From Mugil cephalus (taxonomy: Eukaryota; Chordata; Actinopteri; Mugiliformes; Mugilidae): a stretch of DNA of 64,000 bases. The number at the start of each line of letters is the position of its first letter. Position 1 is the stretch's first letter. The notes below the pieces were generated by a model. It was not told the origin of the DNA and ran no database searches. It saw only the letters and a list, made by a program, of their open reading frames with translations. Shown piece by piece: positions 1 through 14,745 of this stretch. The translations under genes were made by a program, and so were the position numbers. The stretch is taken from positions 7,085,672-7,149,671 of the forward strand of contig NC_061782.1 of NCBI RefSeq assembly GCF_022458985.1, written 5' to 3'.

Positions 1-112
1 AAGCAAGATTAGACAGTTTATTTGTGGTCTGATTTCCCATGTGATCTTCGAGCTTTGTGAAGAAATTACTCTTTCCTTGTTCCCTCTTCATAGTTTCGCT
101 TTCTATTTTCAG

Positions 113-4111
<3,999 letters not shown>

Positions 4112-6540
4112 GAGATGACCCCCTAACGACTTAAGTGTAATACCCAAGCGGACGCAGACACCTCTTTTCATCCGGACGGGTGCTGTGGTTAAAAGAAGGG
4201 CACGGGCCGTATTCACAAAGCCTTTGTAGCCGTTTGTTTTGCTCCTAAACAACCAGTTTAACAAGCAAATGAAAGTCAGTTACACTTAGAAGATTATTTG
4301 ATGGTAATTCCTTATCCAGTTTCAACAAAAAATTGGTCTTGGGCATTTAAACTAAAGCCAAACCAAACGTCTATGTCCCAAGTTTTTCTTTTATAATTTT
4401 TTTTTTTTTAAAGGATATAGCCACCTTTTGAATGTTTGGCTCTGTGAAACTTTACCTGGTGTGTGACAAGAGGATATCTCCACAGAGAGGGTCGACCAGT
4501 GAGCCAAACCATCAAAAAGTCCGAGTAGTAAAAATCCAAAAATGTGCACATAACAGCCGATTTATCTAGTGGATCTTAAAGCACACAAACTAGCTAAAAG
4601 CCATCTTGTTACTCCGGCAGCTCGCTGGAATACGACGAGGATTAACATCCCTAGAAACCTCACACAGACATAAACATTGAACTCTCAAGTCTATAGCAAT
4701 ATCTGCTTTCAGTTTAATATTTTAATGTGCATTTGCTTGTCATACCTGGGCATTATCTGTCATTTTCTACCGAAGACAAACTTCCACTCAAGTCTCTAGC
4801 AGTGATTTAGCCGGTTAATGTGGGGTCAGCTTTCCCACACTTAACTGCACTGAGCCACAAGAGTCAACTCAGATGGTCTCTAAGACATTCAGTCGTATTC
4901 TCATAAACTCAAGGATGAAATGCTTTGTGAATAGAGGCCCTGGAGCGGTAGTTTACTTTTCCATGACATGTGAAGAAACTGTGTGTGAGTGTGTGTGTGT
5001 GTGTGTGTAAACTACCGTGGCTTTAAAGGAGGTTTTCTCTTTGACAAACTTTGTGTACAAAGAACATTTCACCCACACAGCAGCTCGGAAAGCGCAAAAA
5101 AAAAAAAAGCAAAAAACAAACAAAAAAAAATGTTATTAGAGATTTCATGTTTTGTATTGGAGTGATAAGCATGTTATTTGCAGACTTTGATGGACTTTAG
5201 TTTACACCTTATTGTAGCCTAGAGTGACTAATTTATAATCATGTGTCTCAAAGGAAAGGCTATAGCACACGCTCACTGTATAAAGAAAATAATGTTTTAA
5301 AAAAAAATAAAATTACTTAACCTCTTCCTCCTCCTCCCCCCCCTCAAAAACTTTGTAAAGGTAACAAAACTCTTGATTCTGGGGCTGGTTTCCTAGAGGA
5401 GTATTGAATCTTAAGTATTTTCTTCCTCCTTCCTAACCTCAGTTCATTTCTAGCCATTTCTTTCCAGTGTGGCTTTTAGAGCCTTTTTGTGTATAAAACG
5501 AAAACAAAAACAAAAAAAATCCCACAAAAATTAATTAATTTTGTACAAAAACCAGCCCCTAATTGTAATGCGTCACATTTACATAACTTTACTTTTACTT
5601 CCCCCGACTTGTGTAACGGCAGAACTATCACATATGTTTTAGGCTTTACAACTAATTGGGGAGGGTGGTGATCTTACGTTAAATTTTAAAAATAACTTTT
5701 TGGATATGAATGAATATTTTGCGATTATTTCCATTAATCGCAGGTAAATTATTTTAAAGAGTCACTGACAAATTGATGACGGGGAGATTTCTCTGACATC
5801 CTGCCATTCGGGTTTTATTATTTGTGTATGTGCCATTCTGTACAGTGTATTAGACAGACTCCCGCCTTCCTGTTGAGCTCGCCAACAAACTGGATGATGT
5901 TTTTTGTTTGTTTGTTCGTTTTGAGCTTTGGACGGAGGGACGGGAGGGGTGGCGGCGGCGGTGGGGAGGGGGCCGGTTAATCATGAAGTAAAACAGGTTT
6001 TGAGAATGTAAATATAAAAACCTCCATCACCAACCTTCATGAAACCTAATGTACATACTGTAGGTAGAATGTTACGAAATTAAATGCCATCATTAAATTA
6101 CAGCAATATAATTTATGACCGAGCCTTAATTGATTTGTTGGTAAATTTCAAACTTTGTGTTTTATTTAAAGAAGCTCCATTATAAATCTAAATTCTTATT
6201 TTTTTTCCCCACTGGATTTTTCCCTTTTCTTTCTTTTTCTTTTTTTTTTAAGTTTGTGTGCCATTTTCAGGGTGTAGCAGGAAGCAGGTGACGCATCGGC
6301 TTGAACTGCACGCTTTCTGACGTGTAATATATGTGTTGCTTCAAACATTGAATGTAACGGCAATTTCGCTTTTCATGACTATACAAATAAGTTGAACAAC
6401 GAAAGTGATGTTTAATAATAAAGGATGAAATCACTTGTTTGTTTTTTTTTTTTTGTTTTTTTCCGTGTAACGGGGGTTAAAAAAAAAAAAGAAAAAAACT
6501 CAGTGAGACGCTTCAAATAAAGAAACATTTGAACCTCGTC
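4112..6540 (+). other. tial1: tial1 3' untranslated region (end inferred)
   Basis: About 2.4 kb of AT-rich sequence without convincing ORFs follows the tial1 stop. It holds several possible polyadenylation signals, near 5305, near 6416 and AATAAA at 6516-6521. The last is followed by a T/G-rich stretch and is the best candidate for the distal end. U-rich and A-rich runs are frequent. A GT microsatellite lies at about 4983-5007. The extent is inferred from signals only. Confidence 0.6.
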
Positions 6541-7250
6541 GTTAAGTGCGTTTATTGGACACTTGTGCAGACGGCAAAGCTCACGTACACCGCGTTAAAC
6601 AGACATTTAAATAACCGAGGTACTGACGTGTATACTCTCTGTTAAATATACTACAGCACGTGCTTCTTACGCATTTGATCAAAAAGAAAGAAAAACAACC
6701 CGACTACTCTATAATAAAGTTACAGATCGGGTTGTTTTATGTTTAAATATGGGAGTATGAATGAAGAGCGGTCAATACTGCTTCATCAGCTCACGGTCGA
6801 TGAATGATAATAACTGAACCACTTTGGTGGAAAAGCTGTAGCAGAACATTGATTAACATTAAAGTGACTAAAGCAATGCTAATATTCACTTAGATGCTAA
6901 TTTTGGATTATATATAACAAACTTAACTAACCCACTGTTGACATAGTATGTCCATAATACACAATACTAATGATTTACATAAAGTCTTCTTTAAATATAT
7001 ATATGTATCTGAGCTTAAATAGTTTCTCATGTTAGCTCTAGTGCAGTCAACTAGGAAGCAAAAAACATTTATACAGTATTTACATATTTCCATGTAATGA
7101 ATGTAACTGTGGATGTTCCCACGTCTAACGACTGTAAGTGGGTTGTTATCGGGTGATAATTGATATTTTTTCACCGGGCTGGATTGTGAACGTTGTAAAG
7201 TGTCGTCTGATTTCCAGGTAACCTGCGCTTCTGTTTCCTCGGGAGGTTGA
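6525..7250 (-). other. pkd2l1: pkd2l1 3' untranslated region (end inferred)
   Basis: This AT-rich stretch follows the pkd2l1 stop codon on the minus strand and contains no recognisable gene. The most distal minus-strand AATAAA lies at 6551-6556, so cleavage would fall around 6525-6540, beside or inside the end of the tial1 3' UTR. Confidence 0.5.
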
Positions 7251-10200
7251 TCACATGTGGAAGTTGTCCGTGGAGTTAGGGTGAGTCGGTGGTCTCCGGG
7301 ATGACAGATTGGCCGTGGTTGCCCTGTCCACGCACACCAGGACGGCGCCGTCTGAGGCTGAGCCATCGCTCTAGATAGGGGTAATTTAAATATATTAATT
7401 ATAGAGTAAATAAGAAACCTGTTGGGAGTCCTAAGCACTAAATATGCTCCTTGCACATATTTGATTATACATTTAAATTCCTCTAGTGTTCGTATAGTGT
7501 CAGGACATGATGCAAACATATGTACTCACATCACGATCAGTTTGGTTCTCCTTCGCTTTCTCTTGTAATCCCAGTTTCTCCAAAATCAGCTCAATCCTGG
7601 ATGTGATTCCGGCTACAGAGCTTTCAAGGCTGAGCACCTGTCTGGCCAGCCTGTTTCACGTTTCAAGAAATTCAGTTAATTTTGCGACCAAATTCATTAA
7701 CTCTTGTTTGGAGAATAAGAAACGTCTCCTACCGTAGAAACTCTTCTCGATCCACGAAGGTTGGACCAGAGGGGTTCTTTGCCTCGTTGGATGTGGCCGC
7801 AGGCTTCTCCAGTAACTCTTTGTTGTAGTTCATTCCCATGTTGTTGAGTTCAGCACTCAGAGCATCCTGTCGTACGTTGAAAAGAAGGTCTGTGTCAATC
7901 CTGCAATTTTATTTATTTTTACGAACGTCCATTTGAGTCGAGTTACAGAAGAGAAAACACACAAACCCTTTTCTCCTCCAGCTCGATTTTCATCCTCTCT
8001 TGTTCGTCCTCATCCAGAATGTGGTTCCCGTCGCGGTCGAACTTCGAGAAGGCCGCAGATATTTCGTGATCGGCGTGTCCCATCCTGGGAAGATCAATAA
8101 TCAGTCAGCGGTTATGCTGAAATTAACACTTTGATATTTTCTCACTTACTCTTTGAGAGTTTCTCTGAAGTCCTTGAATTCGATTTCTCCAGATCCAGAA
8201 CGTAAAGCCTTCTGGACATCTGATATTTTCTCCTTTTTAAGTTTCAGCTTCATAAACGTCTTCAAGTAGCTCTGAATTACAAGACAAAAAAAAAATATGT
8301 TTCTTCTTATAAATCACCCCTGATATAGCCATGAATACATGAACTTGATTTAATTTTCCTTTACCTGTTTGATGATGTCGGTAATTTGCAGCTCATCTTT
8401 CTGGGATGAGAGCTCCTCCTTAACCTCCGAGTATGTGTCATTGATGATGGCCAGGAACATGTTCTGGGGGGAAAGATGCACAAAGAGATAAAAACAACTG
8501 CTCGGATTTTATCCTTTGAAAAGAAAGCATCTTGAATGACTCACCAGGAGAACAAAGAAAACAAAGAAGACATAAGTGACGAAGTAGATTGGCCCCAGAA
8601 CTCTGTTAGCACGGTCAATGGCATCATAGTCAAAGTCTCCGAGAATGATTCTGAACTGAGTGAAGCTGCAGGATAAAAGGAAAATGATTTATTATTTCAT
8701 GGCCGGCCTTAAAAAAGGAAATATTTGTTGTTGCTGTTGTTTTAAACTCTGCTTACATGCACTTTACGAATGTGCTGAAGGATTCGACCTCGGTTCCGAA
8801 GAGCAAATATCCAAGTTGAGCGTAAGCGAAGAACACGATGAAGAACATGATGGCGAATCCCAGGATATCTTTAGCGCATCGGCCCAGCGTGGAGGACAGC
8901 TGAGTCATCGTCTTATTAAAACTGATGTACTTGAACACCTACGAGCCGGAGAGAAGCATGCAGACGTTCTTTGAATCAGAAGGAAAACCGAAAATTATTT
9001 GAGGCCGAGCTGTGAGAGATGTCAGTAGTTTACCTTGATCCACGCAAAGAACAGGTTCACGGCGTTCATGTTGTTATACTGAGTTTGCCAGAATGCCAGG
9101 AACTCAAAATCAGCGTAGATGTCGGGCTGCTCCAGCAGAGAGCCAAGCAACTTGTCAACTTTGACAGTCCGGAAAATATTAAATACGATGGCAACAATAG
9201 CGAGCTGGAAAGAAGAAGAAGAAGAAGAAATGTTAGGTCTTTGAGGCCAACATGTTCGACATTTTTCTTGATTTTAATATTTTTTTCTTACCATTATTAC
9301 AACAATGTCCAGTATATTCCAGATGTTTTTGAAATAGGAGAACTTGTGTATGCGCAGCTCGAGGATCTCCTCCACCACGTAGTAGAAGATGAATACGCAG
9401 AAGACCATCTCGCAGCCCAGGATGAAGAAATCCCAGTAGGTGATGTAGCGAATCAGCTTGACTGTTCTGATCTGGTAGGAAGGAATCGCTCCACCCGTCG
9501 CTGGGAACTCAACCACCAACCTGAGAGATGAAGAAACGTCGGTCAAACAGTGGACTCGGCACCAAACCAGTTGGGTTGTTTTCCCTCAGTGATGCTTCTT
9601 ACCTGATGACACAGAACATGTTGATGTTGGCGTTGTACGTGGAAAAGTCGACGAAGGCCGCCCTGGTTCCTCGGTCCAGCCAGAGGTTGTCTATCAGCTC
9701 CGTCAGTATGACGGCGCTCTCCTCTTTGGTCTTACCCAGGTCTTGGTAGTACCCTGCTCCGCTGTAGGTGGTCAGTAAGCCCCAGTGAGAGGAACCCTTG
9801 ATCTCTTTCTCCGTGTGGTACGTCCAGCTGCAAGAAGAAGAACAAAAGATAGGTTGGAAAACTTAAAGGTGGAGTTGTTGTTGTTGTTTATATTAGAAGC
9901 ACGCGAGCTTACGCGGTGCCGTTGATGAGACCGAAGCTGAGGTCGTCCTCCTTTTTCTCGTTGTACACATCAAAACATCCCGTGATCTCGTCTTCAAAGT
10001 CTTTGTGGACCTTGCAGGAGTTGTTCTTGATCTTGATCTGCCTCATCCTGGGGACGCCCAGCAGCATGTTCTCGTAGTAGATGAAAGACTGGTTCCCGCT
10101 GTCCATGGACTGGTTGTTGTACCATTTCGTCCAGTAGAGGCCATCCAGCAGCGGGCCCTCGGCGTACTGTTCGCAACGAGAGAGCGGACTCAGTTCGATT

Positions 10201-11771
10201 TGCTCTGCTTTGTGGTTTCATTTGGCTTCGACAAAAATAATAGTGATTGAAATGAATGTAGGGGGGGAAAAAAAAACTCACGGTCCAGAAGTCGGCCATG
10301 GAGCCAACAGACTGAAACCTAACCCCGCTTTCACCGGCCGTGTTCACAAACAGGTCCGTCATGGCTTTGGTGTAATAGTAGGTGCTCGAGCTGGTCATAC
10401 CATACGTCACTGAAAGACATCACATTGTTAGCGTCTGCTCGTCAGCTCCTATCTGGCTTTGCCCAGGCTCCGCTCTTAATGTTGCTCCATTGAGCGGCTC
10501 AAGATAAGACAACCTCAGACACGCAAGGTCTGCATTGAGGACTTGTTGTTTGGTTGTGGGTTCTTTTTTTTTTATTTTGTGTGTGTGTGTGTGTGGGTTT
10601 GTCCCTGCTGCAGTCAAATAGATCCCGATCAGAGGCCGTAATTTGTTTGCAGAGAGAGCACACTGTCCTGACGCAAACAGCCTCATCAAACAGTGTAAAT
10701 CTAAGCCAGACAAAGCGACAAAGGACGGGGCCAAATGCTCTTATCGCTAAAAGGCAAGAGAACAGTACCCTTATCCCTTTCACACCACACAATGGCCCTT
10801 GGGCAGAAAGATGGGATGGGCATTCGTTGTAGTTATTATTGCAAAGTGGAAACATTTCACGATAAATCAACATTTCAAAGTGTGCTAACATCCTGTCAGA
10901 TGGTCGACGCTTCAGGGTGACGGGAAATTGCAATTAGCGTTTATAAAGTGATGCATTTAGTGTTGAACAAACTCATCCCGAGCACTAATTTGAAATAACA
11001 GCGTCTCTAGAAGTAAATCTGACGCTTCCGTGACAATGCATCAGGTGTTTTATGGTGTAAATTAAATCCAGGAAACGTTTAAGTTAAGTGCAAACTTTAA
11101 CTTGAAAATGAATAAATTATATTTTTTCTGGGTCACACGCAGGAGAAAGGTGCTTTTTTTAAATCCTGTTGGTACAAATGGTATCAGTGGAATACTTACG
11201 GAGGCATATATCGACTAGAAACACCACATAGACCAGTAACTCCCGTAGCGTGGTTCGGACAAACAGTTCTCTGTTGTTGGAGGTGTTTTCGGTCAACGTT
11301 GTGCCCCACAAACCTACGGAAAACACCAGTTGTAGAGTTATAACCTTTTAATGCAGAGGTTAATGTTGACCCTCAGTCTAAGAAACAAAGATGTCGAGTG
11401 ATAATGTCTCCAAGCTTCTCGAGGACTTCTTCACGCTCATTAAACTAGATATTCAGAGCAGATACCACGTCAGGAACTAGCGTGTCCCTACCTTTGACAA
11501 GAGAGCAGCAGCCTCTTCGTTCCTTCGTCGGACTCTCGACGGCGGGTCGCGGTTCCTCCGGGAACGGGCCCGGGGTGTCCAGTTTATACAAGCTATCCAT
11601 GGAGCCCTGGAAGAGGGGCTGGGGGTTGTACACGGTGCTGACAACCCGGGGTAAGATCGGAGGGGAGCCGCAGTAGCCCTGGTTCACCCAGGCTCCGTTG
11701 ACCACGCCGTCCATCTCGCACTCCACTCGCCCGGTCAGGTGGCTCTCGGCCCGGTTGTTCAGACACTTCAT
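7251..11771 (-). CDS. pkd2l1: Polycystin-2-like 1 cation channel (PKD2L1/TRPP3)
   Basis: TRPP-family non-selective cation channel of the plasma membrane and cilia. In fish it is known from CSF-contacting neurons. Fifteen exons in 5' to 3' order: 11492-11771, 11200-11313, 10282-10409, 9913-10166, 9603-9827, 9292-9520, 9034-9204, 8757-8938, 8545-8665, 8365-8463, 8150-8271, 7967-8084, 7733-7866, 7530-7641, 7251-7370. They give 802 residues (human about 805). TM1 is near residues 110-131; the extracellular polycystin domain follows to about 335 ([32 protein letters not shown]). S2-S6 run to about 590, with [17 protein letters not shown] and the pore stretch ILGDFDYD near 535-541. An EF-hand loop, [12 protein letters not shown], lies at 658-669, followed by a probable coiled coil. 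The start was chosen at the Met of MKCLNN; in-frame Met codons further upstream exist. These blocks match PKD2L1, not PKD2. Confidence 0.95.
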
Positions 11772-13490
11772 GCCCGCGGGACGGCGGTGTTTCTTTCTGC
11801 GCGGACTGTTTAGATGAGGAGCGGAGAAGCGAAGGCGAGCAGCTTTCGAGCACCTGCTGGAGAGATGTTTATAAAGAGCGGATGACAAAAGCTTGGCGGA
11901 GGGAGGAGCTGCTGGTCCCCTTTTGTGGCCTTGAGACTTAGACATGAACATGTTTCCTGTTATGCAACTCGAATCCAAACACATTAGGCTGTTTATTTGA
12001 GTAAACCAACCAAAGTAAAAAATCTCATTCAAATCAAATTTGAGCAACTCAAAGGAAAAACGTCTCGTCGTAACGTGAATAATTCATCACTTTAGAGACA
12101 TTTGAATCTGTTTTCTCCTCTCACTTACTTCCATGCTGAGCACATTGTTGTCACTATCGATTAACAGCTCATCCAGTAACGTGCTCATGTTGAGAAAATC
12201 AATTAATTGCATGTCGATTATATTCTCTGTCGCCAACTGTTTCGCCACTTGTGGCTGAATTAATGAGGAGCGTAATTGCGGTGCCTCCGCCTCATTACCA
12301 TTGCACAGTTTTAGCTCTGACATCTATTCAGTTTCGACATGCTAACTGTCAGAAAGAGTTTATTAGCTATGCAAATATTCACTGTGGCGTATGAGTCATT
12401 AGGACCATCTGCATCAGTGCTCGGCATGTTAGCAATCTGCAGCAAGTGTTATAGGCTAATGTCAGGGATTAGTTAAGAAGTAATTCATTTTTTAGCAATG
12501 ATTTGGTTTATTTTATTTATGCACATATTTAATTTTGTATATATATATATGTGTTTCTTTGTGTGTTGTTAGAAGCATTAAACCACATAAACTAGAAACC
12601 ATTTCAAATCCTGCCACTCAAACAAACTGCAGGCTAATGAGATCTGTATAGTTTATTACCGGTCACGCATTGAAGCTAACACGCCGCTGTAGATGCCTGC
12701 CACTTAATGCAGAAAAGAGTTTGGGTCCAGCTATGGGCGCTCACGCCTCAGCGGCTCTGAACAGAGCCATTACACGCAGCCATTACCTCACAATGGAGTT
12801 TAATTTCTGCTCCCCTGCCGAAGCTGTGGCAGGATCTGGCACACAGGCTTCCTTAATCTGCTGCGGCTTGTGCCACCTTTCAAATTTATTCAGATCTGCA
12901 GTAATCACTTTTCAGTGGCTGGCTGGTTGCCATTTAAAACTGTAGCCGTGCGGCGCCGCAACATGGACGCTCACAGATCACGTGGCGTCACTCTTTGCTC
13001 ACTTTAGACTGAACAAGGATAAAAATTATGATTTAAAACTGCAAGATGTGTGATTTGTGCCAAGGGGATTTAAGAATAGACTGGATAAATGTTTCTTTAA
13101 TCCCAAAATAACATTTCCTCCCTAGTGACGTAGAAGTGTCTTATCTCAAAGCGCAGGAACTCTGCACAAAAGGGTGATTTATTACCCGGGGCACGACGTT
13201 CATGACCTGCAATCGCTCCTACTGAGAACTTGGCACATGCAAAACACACCACGCTGTGATTTATTTGTTGACTGTTGTAACCCTTATTGTAAGAAGTCAG
13301 ATTATGATGAAATGAGAACAATTATTCAGTACGTTTTGTAAGAAAGTGCCAGTTTGTTCTATTGTGTTTTGCAACACTTAGTGAGACACTGGCCACCGTT
13401 CCATACAGTGTAGCACCCACAATAATTAGCTCGTGGCTTTGCACAACAGGGAGGGCAATAAAAACAAGACAAATTCCTTTTCATAGAAAA
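11772..13490. other. Intergenic DNA between pkd2l1 and atoh7
   Basis: No gene seen. The parts at about 12150-12460 and 12670-12950 look less repetitive than the surroundings. They contain homeodomain-type AATTAATT (12201-12208) and an octamer ATGCAAAT (12369-12376). They may be non-coding regulatory DNA, but nothing here proves it. Confidence 0.4.
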
Positions 13491-13940
13491 TATTCTTTTT
13501 TTTATTATTATTATTGGTGAAATTAAACAAAAATAGAGGTCTATTTTTCCAGCTCTACAAACATTTTTTGCTCTGCGACTAAGACCACAGTGATTTTTCT
13601 CAGAATCCATTGAACATTGCACAGCATTTTAGGGCCACATTAAAATACACCTGATAAAAATAAAAAAAATAATTAAATTAAAACACTCCTCTAACTGTCA
13701 TTGTAACAACTGACTTGGAACAAAACATTTGCTCAACATTGATGTTTTTTTTTAGAAAAAAAACTCGCACAAAAGCTTTAAAAGCTTGAAACAGAAGTCT
13801 CTCTGATAGAAGAATAAAATAAACGAAAATAATAATGCAATACAAATGTATTTACTGTCTCCTAGACTGGAGGGAGAATATTCACATTGTCACTCACATC
13901 CAACAACATGACTGGTTTTCTACCAAACGGCAGCAGCGGT
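13490..13940 (-). other. atoh7: atoh7 3' untranslated region (end inferred)
   Basis: AT-rich non-coding sequence after the atoh7 stop. A minus-strand AATAAA at 13501-13506 is a plausible polyadenylation signal. It sits in a TTA microsatellite, so the exact end is uncertain. Confidence 0.4.
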
Positions 13941-14363
13941 TTAAACGTGGACCTGATGTCCGTCCAGCTGGTAGGAGAACGACGAGTGCAGGTACTCCTG
14001 TCCGCTGGGGGACTCGTACCTCATGAGGCAGGAGTAGTTCTCAGGCTGCACGCAGTCAAACTGCAGGTCCAGCCACTGCCTGTGGGGAGCGGCGTGCCTC
14101 CTGGGGTCCGTCAGGATCCGGTTCAGGGCCACGATGTAGCTGAGGGCCATCTGCAGGGTCTCGTACTTGGACAGCTTTTTGTCCTGGCCCCACTGGGGGA
14201 CCACCTTACGCAAGCAGTCAAAGGCCGTGTTCAAACCCTGCATCCTCTTCCTCTCTCTGGCGTTGGCAGCCATCCGGCGCCTGGTGGTCGTCTCGGGGCT
14301 CTTGGAGTCCGACTCCGAGGACTCGGATCCGGAGTCGGTGCAGCTGGGTCGACGGGATTTCAT
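13941..14363 (-). CDS. atoh7: Atonal bHLH transcription factor 7 (Ath5)
   Basis: Proneural transcription factor needed for retinal ganglion cell fate; it binds E-boxes as a heterodimer with E proteins. A single uninterrupted exon encodes 140 residues, as usual for this family. A Ser-rich N-terminus precedes the bHLH at about residues 28-84: basic region [14 protein letters not shown], helix 1 [15 protein letters not shown], then [15 protein letters not shown]. These are diagnostic of ATOH7. A short C-terminal tail ends in [10 protein letters not shown] cysteine stands where many atonal proteins have arginine (FDCLRKV). The gene lies upstream of mypn's 3' end, the same neighbour as in other vertebrates. 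A TATA box and two E-boxes lie about 210-250 bp upstream of the ATG. Confidence 0.97.
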   Translation of the reverse strand: MKSRRPSCTDSGSESSESDSKSPETTTRRRMAANARERKRMQGLNTAFDCLRKVVPQWGQDKKLSKYETLQMALSYIVALNRILTDPRRHAAPHRQWLDLQFDCVQPENYSCLMRYESPSGQEYLHSSFSYQLDGHQVHV

Positions 14364-14573
14364 GACTTGAGTGAATTTTCGGATGAGATTTCGGATACGA
14401 CGCAGGATTTATAACCTTCGCGGTTTCAAGTTCAATTTTCCTCAGGGGTTCCTCGTCTCCCGAGCTGCGCGTTTCTTTGTGTCCTCGAGCGTCAAGTGCT
14501 GGTAACTCCAGATATAGTGAGACAGTCTGAGGGGTCCAAGGTGTCTGTGGTCCTCCAGACAGTGAAGAAGCAG

Positions 14574-14613
14574 CTTTTATAAGCCGGAGCAGATGAACAG
14601 GTGGCAGCAGGTG
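14574..14613 (-). promoter_or_regulatory. atoh7: atoh7 core promoter: TATA box and paired E-boxes
   Basis: On the minus strand, TATAAAAG (14574-14581) lies about 210 bp upstream of the ATG. Two identical CACCTG E-boxes (plus-strand 14598-14603 and 14608-14613) lie just upstream, with starts 10 bp apart, about one helical turn. Proximal E-boxes bound by Ath5 itself and other bHLH factors are established for atoh7 in several vertebrates. The match here is by arrangement only. Confidence 0.75.
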
Positions 14614-14699
14614 GAGTCCCCCCCAACCCAAACCCTCCCGTCCACCCCGGCAACTCCATCTTCAATATTACTCATGAAGAAACACACCCATGCAGACTC

Positions 14700-14704
14700 A
14701 CAAA

Positions 14705-14743
<39 letters not shown>
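14700..14743. repeat. (CA)n microsatellite
   Basis: Near-perfect CA dinucleotide run, roughly 20 units, just upstream of the atoh7 promoter. Confidence 0.95.

Positions 14744-14744
<1 letters not shown>

Positions 14745-14745
<1 letters not shown>

Noticed and set aside
1-111. Further tial1 exon or RRM1 sequence at the window start
   Set aside because: The stretch before 113 reads as intron ending in a polypyrimidine tract and AG.
7251-11771. Alternative identification as PKD2 (polycystin-2)
   Set aside because: The first extracellular block, the pore-flanking segment, protein length and C-terminal EF/coiled-coil region follow PKD2L1.
11445-12047. Upstream in-frame extension of pkd2l1 exon 1 to an earlier Met
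   Set aside because: The extra residues have no family counterpart and the total length from the chosen Met already fits; kept only as a possibility.
14021-14414. Long plus-strand ORF (13887-14414) over atoh7
   Set aside because: Antisense shadow of the atoh7 coding exon.
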